Assembly: GCA_964595945.1 (NCBI GenBank)
Contig: CAZQSL010000056.1
Span: 1-22,141, forward strand
Reading direction: 5' to 3'
Length of the DNA: 22,141 bases
Source: CAZQSL01 sp964595945
Lineage (GTDB): Bacteria > UBP15 > UBA6099 > JAJRTR01
In this document: positions 1-6,847 of the stretch, one piece after another
Numbering within the stretch: position 1 is the stretch's first letter
Layout of the letters: each line of letters starts with the position of its first letter
Program-made: the position numbers and the translations under genes
The notes under the pieces: model-generated
What the model saw: only the letters and a program-made list of their open reading frames with translations
What the model was told of the DNA's origin: nothing
Database searches by the model: none

Positions 1-93
1 TCCTTCGCAAGCGCCTTGATTACGGCCAAAAATCCGGCGCAATCTTGCTATGTTTATTTTCTTCCAAACCCTAACATTTCCCGAATATCCCTG

Positions 94-116
94 AAAACTC
101 GAATGGTACTCATTCG
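94..116 (-). terminator. weak candidate terminator at the end of the GT2 gene
   Basis: Read on the minus strand, CGAATG and CATTCG pair perfectly (six base pairs, five-base loop AGTAC) and are followed by AGTTTT. The hairpin overlaps the stop codon of the GT2 gene. The stem is short, so this is only a possible rho-independent terminator. Confidence 0.3.
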
Positions 117-1048
117 CCGGATGAACCTTCTTTGTTGCGGGTGATGAATTGTTTCATGAGGTCGGCATAGGCGCGGCGGCGTGTGTGGGTAGTGGAGTCT
201 CCGGTGGTTTTGTCGGTGATGGCAAGACGAAGATAATTGTTGAAGATGTCGATGAATGATGTTGCGTTCCAGAATGTGGCGCTCATGGCAGACTGGTGTT
301 TGCGATAGAGGCTGAGGAGTCCGTGATGGTAGTCGATGATGCTCTGGTACTGGTCATGTGAGCTTTCGTCGATTGGCTGTCGCGTGACATGGCAGTTGGC
401 GAGTGCATAGATTTCCCATCCTTTGCGGTAGGCGCGTATGCTGAGATCGACGGCGCACAGCAGGGAGCGTTCGTCGAGGAGACCGATTTGATTGAGGGTT
501 TCGCGGCGTATCATGGAACATTCGTTGCTGGCGATGTCGATGCGGTGTGAGTGGGGATCAGCGACGGGAGGGGGGAGTTCGGGTATGCCGAGAGCGTGGA
601 GCGCGCGGCGGCTGGTGGCTGTCTTGCCGGCGAATTTTGCGATGCGGGATTCAAATCCGGTGATGTTGTGTGAGCTGTTGTTTTCGCTGGTGATGAGACA
701 GGATGCAATGCCGGCCTGCGGGTATCGGTCGAGGAAATGCAGCATGGCCGTGATGGCGCCGGGATCGGTGATGGTGATAGAGGGACTGAGGAGCAGTATG
801 TGTCGTGTGTCGGTGGCGCGAATGCCCTTGTTGCATGAGGCGGCGTAGCCTTGATGAGTGTCGTTGGTGATGATGAGAGCTGAGGGGTATTTGTCGATGG
901 TCATGCGTGTAGTGTTGTCTTGAGAGCAGTCGTCGATGACTACTACCCGGCAGGTGAATGGGAAGTGGCATGCGAATATCGACTGAAGGCAGTTGTCAAG
1001 GTGATCACATGATTTGCAGGATGCGATTACGATGGCAAGATCGTCCAT
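110..1048 (-). CDS. divergent family 2 glycosyltransferase
   Basis: A 312-residue GT-A fold glycosyltransferase, expected in the cytoplasm and transferring a sugar to an envelope glycan or lipid. The N-terminus shows the GT2 nucleotide-binding pattern: VVVIDDCSQDNT near residues 35-46, and NDTHQGYAASCNKGI near 62-76, which resembles rhamnosyltransferase (WbbL-like) proteins. The stretch near 172-220 (ASNECSMIRRETLNQIG, then VDLSIRAYRKGW) matches the acceptor half of that group. It is degenerate: the usual LLNPD segment reads LLLSPS, and the usual FxEDxD acidic cluster is reduced to AVDLS, so metal and donor binding may differ or be lost. It is last in the minus-strand sugar operon, 68 bases after the GT9 gene. 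GAGG four bases before the ATG supports the start. Donor and acceptor are unknown. Confidence 0.8.
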   Translation of the reverse strand: MDDLAIVIASCKSCDHLDNCLQSIFACHFPFTCRVVVIDDCSQDNTTRMTIDKYPSALIITNDTHQGYAASCNKGIRATDTRHILLLSPSITITDPGAITAMLHFLDRYPQAGIASCLITSENNSSHNITGFESRIAKFAGKTATSRRALHALGIPELPPPVADPHSHRIDIASNECSMIRRETLNQIGLLDERSLLCAVDLSIRAYRKGWEIYALANCHVTRQPIDESSHDQYQSIIDYHHGLLSLYRKHQSAMSATFWNATSFIDIFNNYLRLAITDKTTGDSTTHTRRRAYADLMKQFITRNKEGSSGE

Positions 1049-1116
1049 GAGTCCTCGTCGTCAGAGTGTTGTAGAGACATTATAGTGCGCCACTGGAGAA
1101 ATGTCAGTGATCCGGG

Positions 1117-2109
1117 TCATGCGGGGTTGAGCATTTCGAGGGCGGTTTTTGCGATTATTTCGGGTTCGATCAGGTTGACGCAGGATATTTTTCCGCAGTC
1201 GGCGGATTTGCAGGGGTTGCATTCTTCGCGGTGCCAGATGATGCGGTGGGCATTGCCGCGGGGGCCGTAGCGCTGGGCGTCGGTGGGGCCGAAGAGAGCG
1301 ATGGTAGGTGTGCCGACGGCGGCGGAGAGGTGCATGGGGCCGCTGTCATTTGTGATCACGAGGCGGCTGAGTCGTGTCAGGGCTCCGCATTCGAGGATGT
1401 CGAGCTGGCCTGCGAATGAGAGGATGTCGAGGTCTTTTGCATAAGAGATGAGAGATTCGGCGATCTGCTGGTCGGAGGGGCCGCCGGAGATGATGAACTG
1501 TGCGTTGTATTTTTGTGCGATGATGTGAAGTGCGGCGGCGAATCTGGCTGTGTCATATTGTTTGTAAAGGCTGCCTGCGCCGGGGCAGATGGTGATCATG
1601 CGTGTCATGTCGATATCGCGAGCCGTGAGAGTTTTGACGACTTTTTCCGTGATGTCGCCGGGGATAGTGACAGACATGGTGCGAGTGGTGACTGAGATGT
1701 CTGCGATGGTGAGGACATCGAGATGGCGGTCGATGGCGTGGCGGCCCTTGACGTCTTTGTTGCGCATGTGGGCTTCGTGTGCGGTGATGCGGTAGCGGGC
1801 GCGGAGGAAGTAGGGGATTGCCGAGTTGCGGAGATCGACGACGAGGTCGTATTTTTTCCGGCGGAGCGTGCGGATGAAATCGATGTTGCCTTGTGTGCCT
1901 TTGTGTGCGTGTTTGTTGTCGAACGAGATGGCTTCGTTGACGAGTTCGTGGCGTTTGACGACTGGCATGACGGTGGGACCCGCGACGACGGTGAGCGATG
2001 CGCCGGGGAAGTTGTCCTTGAGTGATTTCATGACTGGTGTGGTCAGCAGGACGTCTCCGATGCAGGAGAGGCTGATGAGGAGGATGCTTCTGATGTTTTT
2101 GTATTCCAT
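1117..2109 (-). CDS. family 9 glycosyltransferase (heptosyltransferase-like)
   Basis: A 330-residue GT-B enzyme of family GT9, the group of LPS heptosyltransferases WaaC/WaaF/WaaQ. The N-terminus LISLSCIGDVLLTTPVMKSL (11-30) is the family signature with its conserved GD. CPGAGS near 175-180 and NDSGPMHLSAAVGTP near 254-268 followed by ALFGPT are the donor-site motifs. Four C-terminal cysteines (about 297, 300, 305, 310; CxxC then two more) are common in GT9 proteins. The open frame runs upstream to 2418, but that extension is Arg/His/Pro-rich and lies antisense inside the GT4 gene, so I start at ATG 2109, where homology begins; GTG 2118 is an alternative. No clear ribosome binding site precedes either. 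It adds a heptose or other sugar to a core or surface glycan; the sugar cannot be told from sequence. Confidence 0.88.
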   Translation of the reverse strand: MEYKNIRSILLISLSCIGDVLLTTPVMKSLKDNFPGASLTVVAGPTVMPVVKRHELVNEAISFDNKHAHKGTQGNIDFIRTLRRKKYDLVVDLRNSAIPYFLRARYRITAHEAHMRNKDVKGRHAIDRHLDVLTIADISVTTRTMSVTIPGDITEKVVKTLTARDIDMTRMITICPGAGSLYKQYDTARFAAALHIIAQKYNAQFIISGGPSDQQIAESLISYAKDLDILSFAGQLDILECGALTRLSRLVITNDSGPMHLSAAVGTPTIALFGPTDAQRYGPRGNAHRIIWHREECNPCKSADCGKISCVNLIEPEIIAKTALEMLNPA

Positions 2110-2114
2110 GGTTT

Positions 2115-2162
2115 TCACTGTGCCGCGGTGGGATTGTCGTTGAAGAAGTGAAGGATGCGCAT
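2115..2162 (-). CDS. 15-codon leader-like micro-ORF
   Basis: Between the double GT4 and GT9 genes an ATG opens MRILHFFNDNPTAAQ and stops five bases before the GT9 ATG. The first residues resemble how GT4 proteins begin (M-R-I-L-H), so it could be a relic of a lost glycosyltransferase, a coupling peptide for the GT9 gene (which lacks a ribosome binding site), or chance. No strong ribosome binding site precedes it. Confidence 0.2.
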   Translation of the reverse strand: MRILHFFNDNPTAAQ

Positions 2163-2168
2163 GGTGAG

Positions 2169-4439
2169 TCAGCCCAGGAGTTTGTTGTAGATGGCTTCGG
2201 TGTCGTCGACCATGGTGGAGACATTGAAGGCGGTGGAGATGGTCTGGTGAGCGGCTTCGCCGAGTCTTGTGGCGAGAGGGGGATCGGCGAGCACTTCGAG
2301 GATGGATGAGGCGAGGGCTTCTTCGTCGCGGGGTTTGACGAGCATGCCGTTGCGGCGGTGTGCGATGGCTTCGGGGATGCCGCCGACGTCGGTGGTGACG
2401 ACTGGGCGTTTCATGCACATGGCTTCGAGGATGACGTAGGGGAGGCCTTCGCTGGAGGATGCGAGGACGAAGACGTCGAAGAGAGAGAGGAGGTCCGAGA
2501 CGTCGGAGCGGACGCCGAGGAATATGAATCGGTCGGTGAGGTTGAGTTCGCGGACGCGGGCTTCGAGTTCGTCTTTTTGGGGGCCTCCGCCAACGGCGAG
2601 GAATTTTGTGTCGGGGAAGTCGCGGAGGAGTCTGGCGGCGCTGTTGATGAAGTGCAGATATCCTTTGCGTGGGGTGAGAGAGGCGACCATGCCGACGACT
2701 TTTTCGTGTGGGGCGATGCCGAGGAGGTGCCGGTATTTTTCATTGAGGGTGGCCGAGCGCTGCTGGTCGTAGATGGCTGGTGAGACGCCGTTGTAGACGA
2801 CGTCGATTTTGTCGGGGGGTGTGCCGAAGTTGTCGCGGATGTGGCGTTCGACGAAGCGGCTGACGGCGATCATGTGGTCGCCGAGTGACATGACGCGGCT
2901 GCCGAGGTGGACGCTGTAGGTGCTGTGGCAGGTGGTGATGAAGGGGATGTGCCTGCCGTGTGCCGAGCGGCGGCCGAGGGCGGCCCAGCAGATCCATGCT
3001 GGGACGCGTGAGTGGGCGTGGACGAGCTCGATGCGGTTGTCGGCGATGAGCTTGCGCATGAGTGGCACCATGTTCATCATGACGTAGGGGGATTTTGAGT
3101 GGACGGGGAGTGCGACGTGGCGGATGCCGGAAGCGTCGAGTTTTTCGACGAGTTTGCCGCCGAATGAGACTACGATGGGTGTGTAGTCTTTTTCCTTGAG
3201 GCCGCGCGCGAGGTCCGTGACATGGGTTTCGACGCCGCCGACGCGGAGCTCGGGGAGCGTGAGGAGTACGCGTGGCCTGTCGGCACGTGGGAGTCCTGCC
3301 ACGGGGCCGATGTAGCCTTTTTTGTCGCGGATGGTGTCGTAGTATGTTTTGAGGATTTCGGAGATCATGCGGCTTTCGGAGAAACGGTTGACGACATCGT
3401 GGTAGCCTGCGTCGGTGATGCGGGTGGCGAGATCGCGGTCGGAGAGGATGCGTTTGACGCCTGCTGTGAGGTCTTCGGGGGATTTGGGTTCGGCGAGGAG
3501 TGCGGTTCGTTCGTGTTCGAGCATTTCGGGGATGCCGCCGACGCGTGTGGCGATGATGGGGACGCGTGCGGCCATGGCTTCGAGGCATCCCATGGGGAAG
3601 CCTTCGGAGAGTGATGAGACGACGTATGCGTCGAGAGCGTTGAAGACGCTGAAGATGTCGGAGCGGAGGCCGGTGAACAGGAGATCGTCGGCGAGGCCGA
3701 GTTCGGCGGTGCGGTCCTGGAGGTCTTTTTTCATGGGGCCGTCGCCGACGAGGATGGCTTTGATGCCCGGTACGTCTTTTTTGAGCTGGCAGAAGGCGTC
3801 GATGAGATAACGCAGGCCTTTGGTATTGGTGAGGCGGCCGATGGATCCGATGACTGGCGAGTCGGGAGGCAGGCCGAGTTCGCGGCGGATAGCAGCGCGG
3901 GGGAGCGCGGATGAAGTGGCGGCGCGCGCGTCGTCGATGTTGATGCCGTTGTAGACGACGGTCATGCGCGAGCGGTCTGCGTTGAGGCGTTCGGCCATGT
4001 GATTCATGATGCGGCCGCTGACGCAGATGATCCTGTCGCCGCCGGCCATGACGCGGCTGCCCATGTGTGGGGCGTAGAGGCCGTGTGCGGTGATGACAAA
4101 TGCCGTGTCGAGGTGTTTTGTGGCGAATAGGCCTGCCCATGCCGGGACGCGAGAGTGGGCATGTACGATGTGGATGTTTTTTTCGATGATGATTTTTCTG
4201 AGGCGGTTTGCCATGTTATTGATGGTGAGGGCTGATTTGCGGTGTACGGGGAGTTCGATATGATCGATGCCGCGCTGTTTGAGGGCTGGGACCATCACGC
4301 CGCCGTTGGAGACTATCGTCACGTTGTGGCCCATTGCCTGCATGCCGAGCGAGAGGGCGCATACGTGTGTTTCGACGCCGCCGACGTTGAGTTCCGGCAG
4401 CAGGTAGAGGATGTTCAGCGGGAGGGGTTTGCGCACCAT
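2169..4439 (-). CDS. double family 4 glycosyltransferase (two fused GT4 copies)
   Basis: A 756-residue protein made of two complete GT4 glycosyltransferases in tandem, about residues 8-370 and 388-756; single GT4 enzymes have 350-400 residues. Both copies carry the acceptor-side motif (LLPELNVGGVETHV at 13-26; TLPELRVGGVETHV at 394-407), VHAHSRVPAW (92-101; 473-482), VVYNG, and the E-x7-E donor motif (E279/E287 in EGFPMGCLE; E664/E672 in EGLPYVILE). Both therefore look catalytically competent. They share long matching stretches, suggesting duplication of one gene, with a short linker near 371-387. The ATG lies four bases after the upstream methyltransferase stop without a clear ribosome binding site, so translational coupling is likely. 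Inferred role: consecutive addition of two sugars, or a polymerising activity, in surface glycan assembly. Donor unknown. Confidence 0.9.
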   Translation of the reverse strand: MVRKPLPLNILYLLPELNVGGVETHVCALSLGMQAMGHNVTIVSNGGVMVPALKQRGIDHIELPVHRKSALTINNMANRLRKIIIEKNIHIVHAHSRVPAWAGLFATKHLDTAFVITAHGLYAPHMGSRVMAGGDRIICVSGRIMNHMAERLNADRSRMTVVYNGINIDDARAATSSALPRAAIRRELGLPPDSPVIGSIGRLTNTKGLRYLIDAFCQLKKDVPGIKAILVGDGPMKKDLQDRTAELGLADDLLFTGLRSDIFSVFNALDAYVVSSLSEGFPMGCLEAMAARVPIIATRVGGIPEMLEHERTALLAEPKSPEDLTAGVKRILSDRDLATRITDAGYHDVVNRFSESRMISEILKTYYDTIRDKKGYIGPVAGLPRADRPRVLLTLPELRVGGVETHVTDLARGLKEKDYTPIVVSFGGKLVEKLDASGIRHVALPVHSKSPYVMMNMVPLMRKLIADNRIELVHAHSRVPAWICWAALGRRSAHGRHIPFITTCHSTYSVHLGSRVMSLGDHMIAVSRFVERHIRDNFGTPPDKIDVVYNGVSPAIYDQQRSATLNEKYRHLLGIAPHEKVVGMVASLTPRKGYLHFINSAARLLRDFPDTKFLAVGGGPQKDELEARVRELNLTDRFIFLGVRSDVSDLLSLFDVFVLASSSEGLPYVILEAMCMKRPVVTTDVGGIPEAIAHRRNGMLVKPRDEEALASSILEVLADPPLATRLGEAAHQTISTAFNVSTMVDDTEAIYNKLLG

Positions 4440-4443
4440 GTGA

Positions 4444-5025
4444 TTAGTGGAGTATCCTTCCGAAAAAATGGAGTGGTGCGAAATCCAGCAGGGCCATTGC
4501 CCACATGGCGCCGAGTATGATGACGATGGCGATGAGGGCTTCGTATTCGCGATTGTGTTTCATCTGCGAGAGGGCGAAAGTTGCGGTGGTGGCTCCCTTT
4601 GATTTGAAAGGGCGTGGAAAAAATCTCGGGACTTCGCGGACGAAGCGTTCGAATTCATCGGTGAATTTTTCGCGCAGGAATGCCTCTTCGCGGAAAATGG
4701 TCGCGTAGTAGACGGGGAAGAAAAAGAAGGGGTAAGCGATCAGCACATAGAAGTTGCCGCTCGCGATGCAAAAACCGAGGTACATCAGAAAACTGCCGAA
4801 ATAGAGCGGATTTCGCATGTAGGCATAAGGGCCGCCGCGCGAGAGCACGGCGTTTTTGTCGATCGTGCCGGCCGACCACATACGCACTGCCTCACCAGCG
4901 AAAGCCACGATCGTGCCGGCGATCAGCCACTCGATTTCAGGCTTGCACACTGCGAGCATCACCAGTGCAAACAGATGCCCGAGCCGCACCCGCCACTTTT
5001 GCAGAAATATCATCAAACCTTCCAT
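4444..5025 (-). CDS. ICMT-like membrane methyltransferase family protein
   Basis: A polytopic membrane protein of about 193 residues in the isoprenylcysteine carboxyl methyltransferase / phospholipid methyltransferase superfamily. The key motif GPYAYMRNPLYFG lies near 65-77, followed by a hydrophobic hairpin and the C-terminal pattern E-x2-L-x3-F-x3-F-x6-VPRFFP near 114-137, which forms the S-adenosylmethionine site in this family. An additional membrane segment near 162-180 follows the canonical domain. Starts are possible at 5085, 5037, 5025 and 5013. I prefer 5025 because GGAGG stands just before it, but the spacing is short (3 bases), so 5013 remains possible. First gene of the glycosyltransferase operon, so it may methylate a polyprenyl or glycolipid intermediate (inference). 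The true substrate of most bacterial members is unknown. Confidence 0.75.
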   Translation of the reverse strand: MEGLMIFLQKWRVRLGHLFALVMLAVCKPEIEWLIAGTIVAFAGEAVRMWSAGTIDKNAVLSRGGPYAYMRNPLYFGSFLMYLGFCIASGNFYVLIAYPFFFFPVYYATIFREEAFLREKFTDEFERFVREVPRFFPRPFKSKGATTATFALSQMKHNREYEALIAIVIILGAMWAMALLDFAPLHFFGRILH

Positions 5026-5108
5026 CGCCCTCCGCATGCCGCACGTATGGTCAAAAAAAAACGCGCAGCCATCATCACGCGGCAATCCCCGCGCATATTA
5101 TTATATAT

Positions 5109-5114
5109 ATTATA
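5109..5114 (-). promoter_or_regulatory. candidate -10 box for the sugar operon
   Basis: On the minus strand this reads TATAAT, about 84 bases before the preferred start of the methyltransferase gene and inside the most AT-rich part of the region. No good -35 hexamer sits at the expected distance, so the call rests on the -10 match and position only. Confidence 0.35.
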
Positions 5115-5254
5115 ACTTCCTATATTTCATCCGTTTTTTGCAGAAGCGACGATAATAGTGCCCCCGCACGCCTCCCGGCAGCGTGCTGCACATCAGACAC
5201 ATCCACCACATTCCCGCCACCACTCAGTCGCCATCCACACCATACTGCAAGACT

Positions 5255-5322
5255 ATTGGCATATTATGTCAATTGCCAATATGTTTGATATAATACAGAC
5301 GACCGCCATTGCCGGTTGGCAA
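5255..5322 (+). promoter_or_regulatory. promoter with TTGGCA operator-like half-sites before the Rrf2 gene
   Basis: TGaTATAAT at 5286-5294 is a perfect extended -10 element without a good -35, about 190 bases before the Rrf2 start. It is bracketed by inverted half-sites: ATTGGCA (5255-5261) with TGCCAAT (5274-5280) upstream, and TTGCC-GGTT-GGCAA (5309-5322) downstream. The arrangement is what an operator for repression or autoregulation would look like. The protein that binds is not known; the adjacent Rrf2 regulator is one candidate. Confidence 0.5.
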
Positions 5323-5483
5323 ATGATATGACTGCCAGATAATGATTATGTATGGCCGTTTGAGAATCCCGTGAGCGGGTAGAATAGCTATTGAGCTACT
5401 ACTATTAGACGGGCCGCACCAATATTCAGACAAAACGGGGAATACAGCCTGACCTGGCGAAAACACAAGGGAGGATCCGCGCG

Positions 5484-6002
5484 ATGCAAAAGGGCAGTCC
5501 AATACGGCTGACGCAAAAAGGGAAGTATTCCATCAAGGCAATGCTTGACCTCCAGATGAACATGCACGACGACTACGTGTCGCTACAGGCCATCTCCGAC
5601 AGACAGTCGATATCACTTCACTATCTCGAGCAGATATTCAACCGCCTCAAGAAAAACAAAATCGTCGTCAGCAAAAAAGGCATCGGCGGCGGCTACATGC
5701 TCGCGCGCCCCGCCAGCGACATAACCCTCGGCGACATCATCCGCGCCGTCGAAGGCCCCATCGCCCTCTCGCAATGCGTCACCGAAAAGAAACCCTGCAA
5801 CGCCTATGAGTGCAGCGACGCCTCAAGATGCGTGTCATTTCTCATCTGGAAAAACGCCGGCGAAAAAATCGAAAACTTTTTCGACTCCATCTCTCTCAAA
5901 CAGGCCGGCGAATCAGGTATAATCTTCGGCAGACCCATATACGCCGGAGGACCGGAACGCCATGATGGAAAAATACCTGAAAATCATCAACTCGACGCTT
6001 GA
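5484..6002 (+). CDS. Rrf2 family transcriptional regulator, Cys-rich
   Basis: A 172-residue cytoplasmic DNA-binding protein of the Rrf2 family (relatives IscR, NsrR, CymR). The winged helix covers about residues 8-90, with the recognition helix and wing YLEQIFNRLKKNKIVVSKKG then IGGGYMLARP, and the family hallmark LGDIIRAVEG near 82-91. Cysteines at about 98, 105, 110 and 116 match the loop that holds a [2Fe-2S] or [4Fe-4S] cluster in IscR/NsrR, so redox, iron or NO sensing is likely; IscR uses three cysteines, here there are four, with wider first spacing. GGGAGG nine bases before the ATG supports the start. Residues after about 140 extend past the usual end of the family, and the last 41 bases overlap the SIS gene, pointing to translational coupling. 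It probably controls its own operon or the divergent sugar operon. Confidence 0.9.
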   Translation: MQKGSPIRLTQKGKYSIKAMLDLQMNMHDDYVSLQAISDRQSISLHYLEQIFNRLKKNKIVVSKKGIGGGYMLARPASDITLGDIIRAVEGPIALSQCVTEKKPCNAYECSDASRCVSFLIWKNAGEKIENFFDSISLKQAGESGIIFGRPIYAGGPERHDGKIPENHQLDA

Positions 6003-6690
6003 ACAGATCAAGGACACACAAGGCGAAAACATACACGCCGCCGCGGAGGTCTTCGCCGAAACTATTAAAAAAGACGGGCTCATCCACCTGTTCGGCACCG
6101 GCCACTCGCACATGATAGCCCTCGAAGGCTACAGCCGCGCTGGCGGCCTCGCCGTAATCAACCCTATCCTCGAAGAAAACCTCATGCTGCACCACGGCGC
6201 CATCAAGAGCGGCTCACTCGAACGCCTCTCAGGCTACGCCGCCGCCATTATAGCGCTCAACGACATCAAACGACGCGACTGCCTCGTCGTCATCTCCAAC
6301 TCAGGCCGCAACGCGGTCCCCGTCGAAATGGCGCTCGAAATCCGCAAACGCAACATCCCCTGCATCGCCATCACCTCCCTCGCCCACTCCCGCGCCTCCC
6401 TATCGCGCCACTCCTCGGGCAAACGTCTCTTCGAAGCAGCCGACATCATCATCGACAACTGCGGCCCCAACGGTGACGCTTCTCTCGAAATCCCCGGACT
6501 TCCCACTGCCATCGCCCCACTGTCCACCATCACCGGCGCATTCATCATCCACTCCATCACCGCCATCGCCATCGAATCCCTCCTCGCTCAGGGCATCACC
6601 CCGCCTGTCTTTATCAGCGGCAACGCATCCGGCAGCGAACTCCACAACTACGAAATCCTCGAAAAATACAAACACCGCATCAGATTCTGA
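5962..6690 (+). CDS. SIS domain protein, UPF0309 family
   Basis: A 242-residue protein with one sugar isomerase (SIS) domain, a fold that binds phosphosugars in the cytoplasm. FGTGHSH at 44-50 is the phosphate-binding Ser/Thr-rich loop and VVISNSGRNAVPVEMA near 109-124 is the second SIS loop. Length and the conserved end (near NASGSELHNYE) match UPF0309, whose members often lie beside amino-sugar catabolism genes and have no settled reaction. The MMEKYLKI start fits the family, with GGAGG 11 bases upstream, and lies inside the 3' end of the Rrf2 gene. Inferred role: isomerase or deaminase on, or sensor of, a hexosamine phosphate. No amino-sugar enzyme lies next to it here, so the pairing with a redox-type regulator is unusual. 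Confidence 0.88.
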   Translation: MMEKYLKIINSTLEQIKDTQGENIHAAAEVFAETIKKDGLIHLFGTGHSHMIALEGYSRAGGLAVINPILEENLMLHHGAIKSGSLERLSGYAAAIIALNDIKRRDCLVVISNSGRNAVPVEMALEIRKRNIPCIAITSLAHSRASLSRHSSGKRLFEAADIIIDNCGPNGDASLEIPGLPTAIAPLSTITGAFIIHSITAIAIESLLAQGITPPVFISGNASGSELHNYEILEKYKHRIRF

Positions 6691-6774
6691 CACTGCCCGC
6701 ATACCATTTCGCGCTGTTATTATCCTTTCGCACAAAACCGCCCTGTATCATCATGGTTGCGCGACAGGATTATT

Positions 6775-6818
6775 TGTGACAAAAGAAAAGCCGCCCCTTG
6801 TATCAGGACGGGGCGGCT
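6775..6818 (-). terminator. rho-independent terminator of the ABC exporter operon
   Basis: Read on the minus strand, AGCCGCCCC (6810-6818) pairs perfectly with GGGGCGGCT (6789-6797) across a 12-base loop, and the stem runs into TTTTCTTTTG. It lies 30 bases after the permease stop codon. The plus side has no T-run, so it does not clearly serve the converging SIS gene. Confidence 0.85.
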
Positions 6819-6847
6819 GGTATGGCTATTAGTTGCAGACAGTAACG

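Larger units (their letters stand above)
5026..5483. other. divergent intergenic control region
   Basis: About 460 bases between the minus-strand sugar operon and the plus-strand Rrf2 gene, with no convincing gene. It holds a very AT-rich stretch near 5099-5130, a minus -10 candidate, a plus extended -10 promoter, TTGGCA half-sites, and downstream small palindromes: CCCG-TGAG-CGGG at 5368-5379, AATAGCTATT at 5383-5392, and TAGCT-ATTG-AGCTA at 5385-5398. Confidence 0.7.

Noticed and set aside
2110..2418. An N-terminal extension of 103 codons on the GT9 gene
   Set aside because: It is Arg/His/Pro-rich, overlaps the GT4 gene in another frame, and GT9 proteins begin where ATG 2109 stands.
2740..4140. 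A 466-codon frame on the minus strand, in a different frame within the double GT4 gene
   Set aside because: The product is almost only Arg, His and Pro, as expected from reading GC-rich C-ending codons in the wrong frame, and the GT4 frame covers the region with full homology.
5383..5398. An IscR-type binding box formed by the AATAGCTATT and TAGCTATTGAGCTA palindromes
   Set aside because: Length and bases do not fit the known IscR type 1 or type 2 sites; they remain only small palindromes in a leader.
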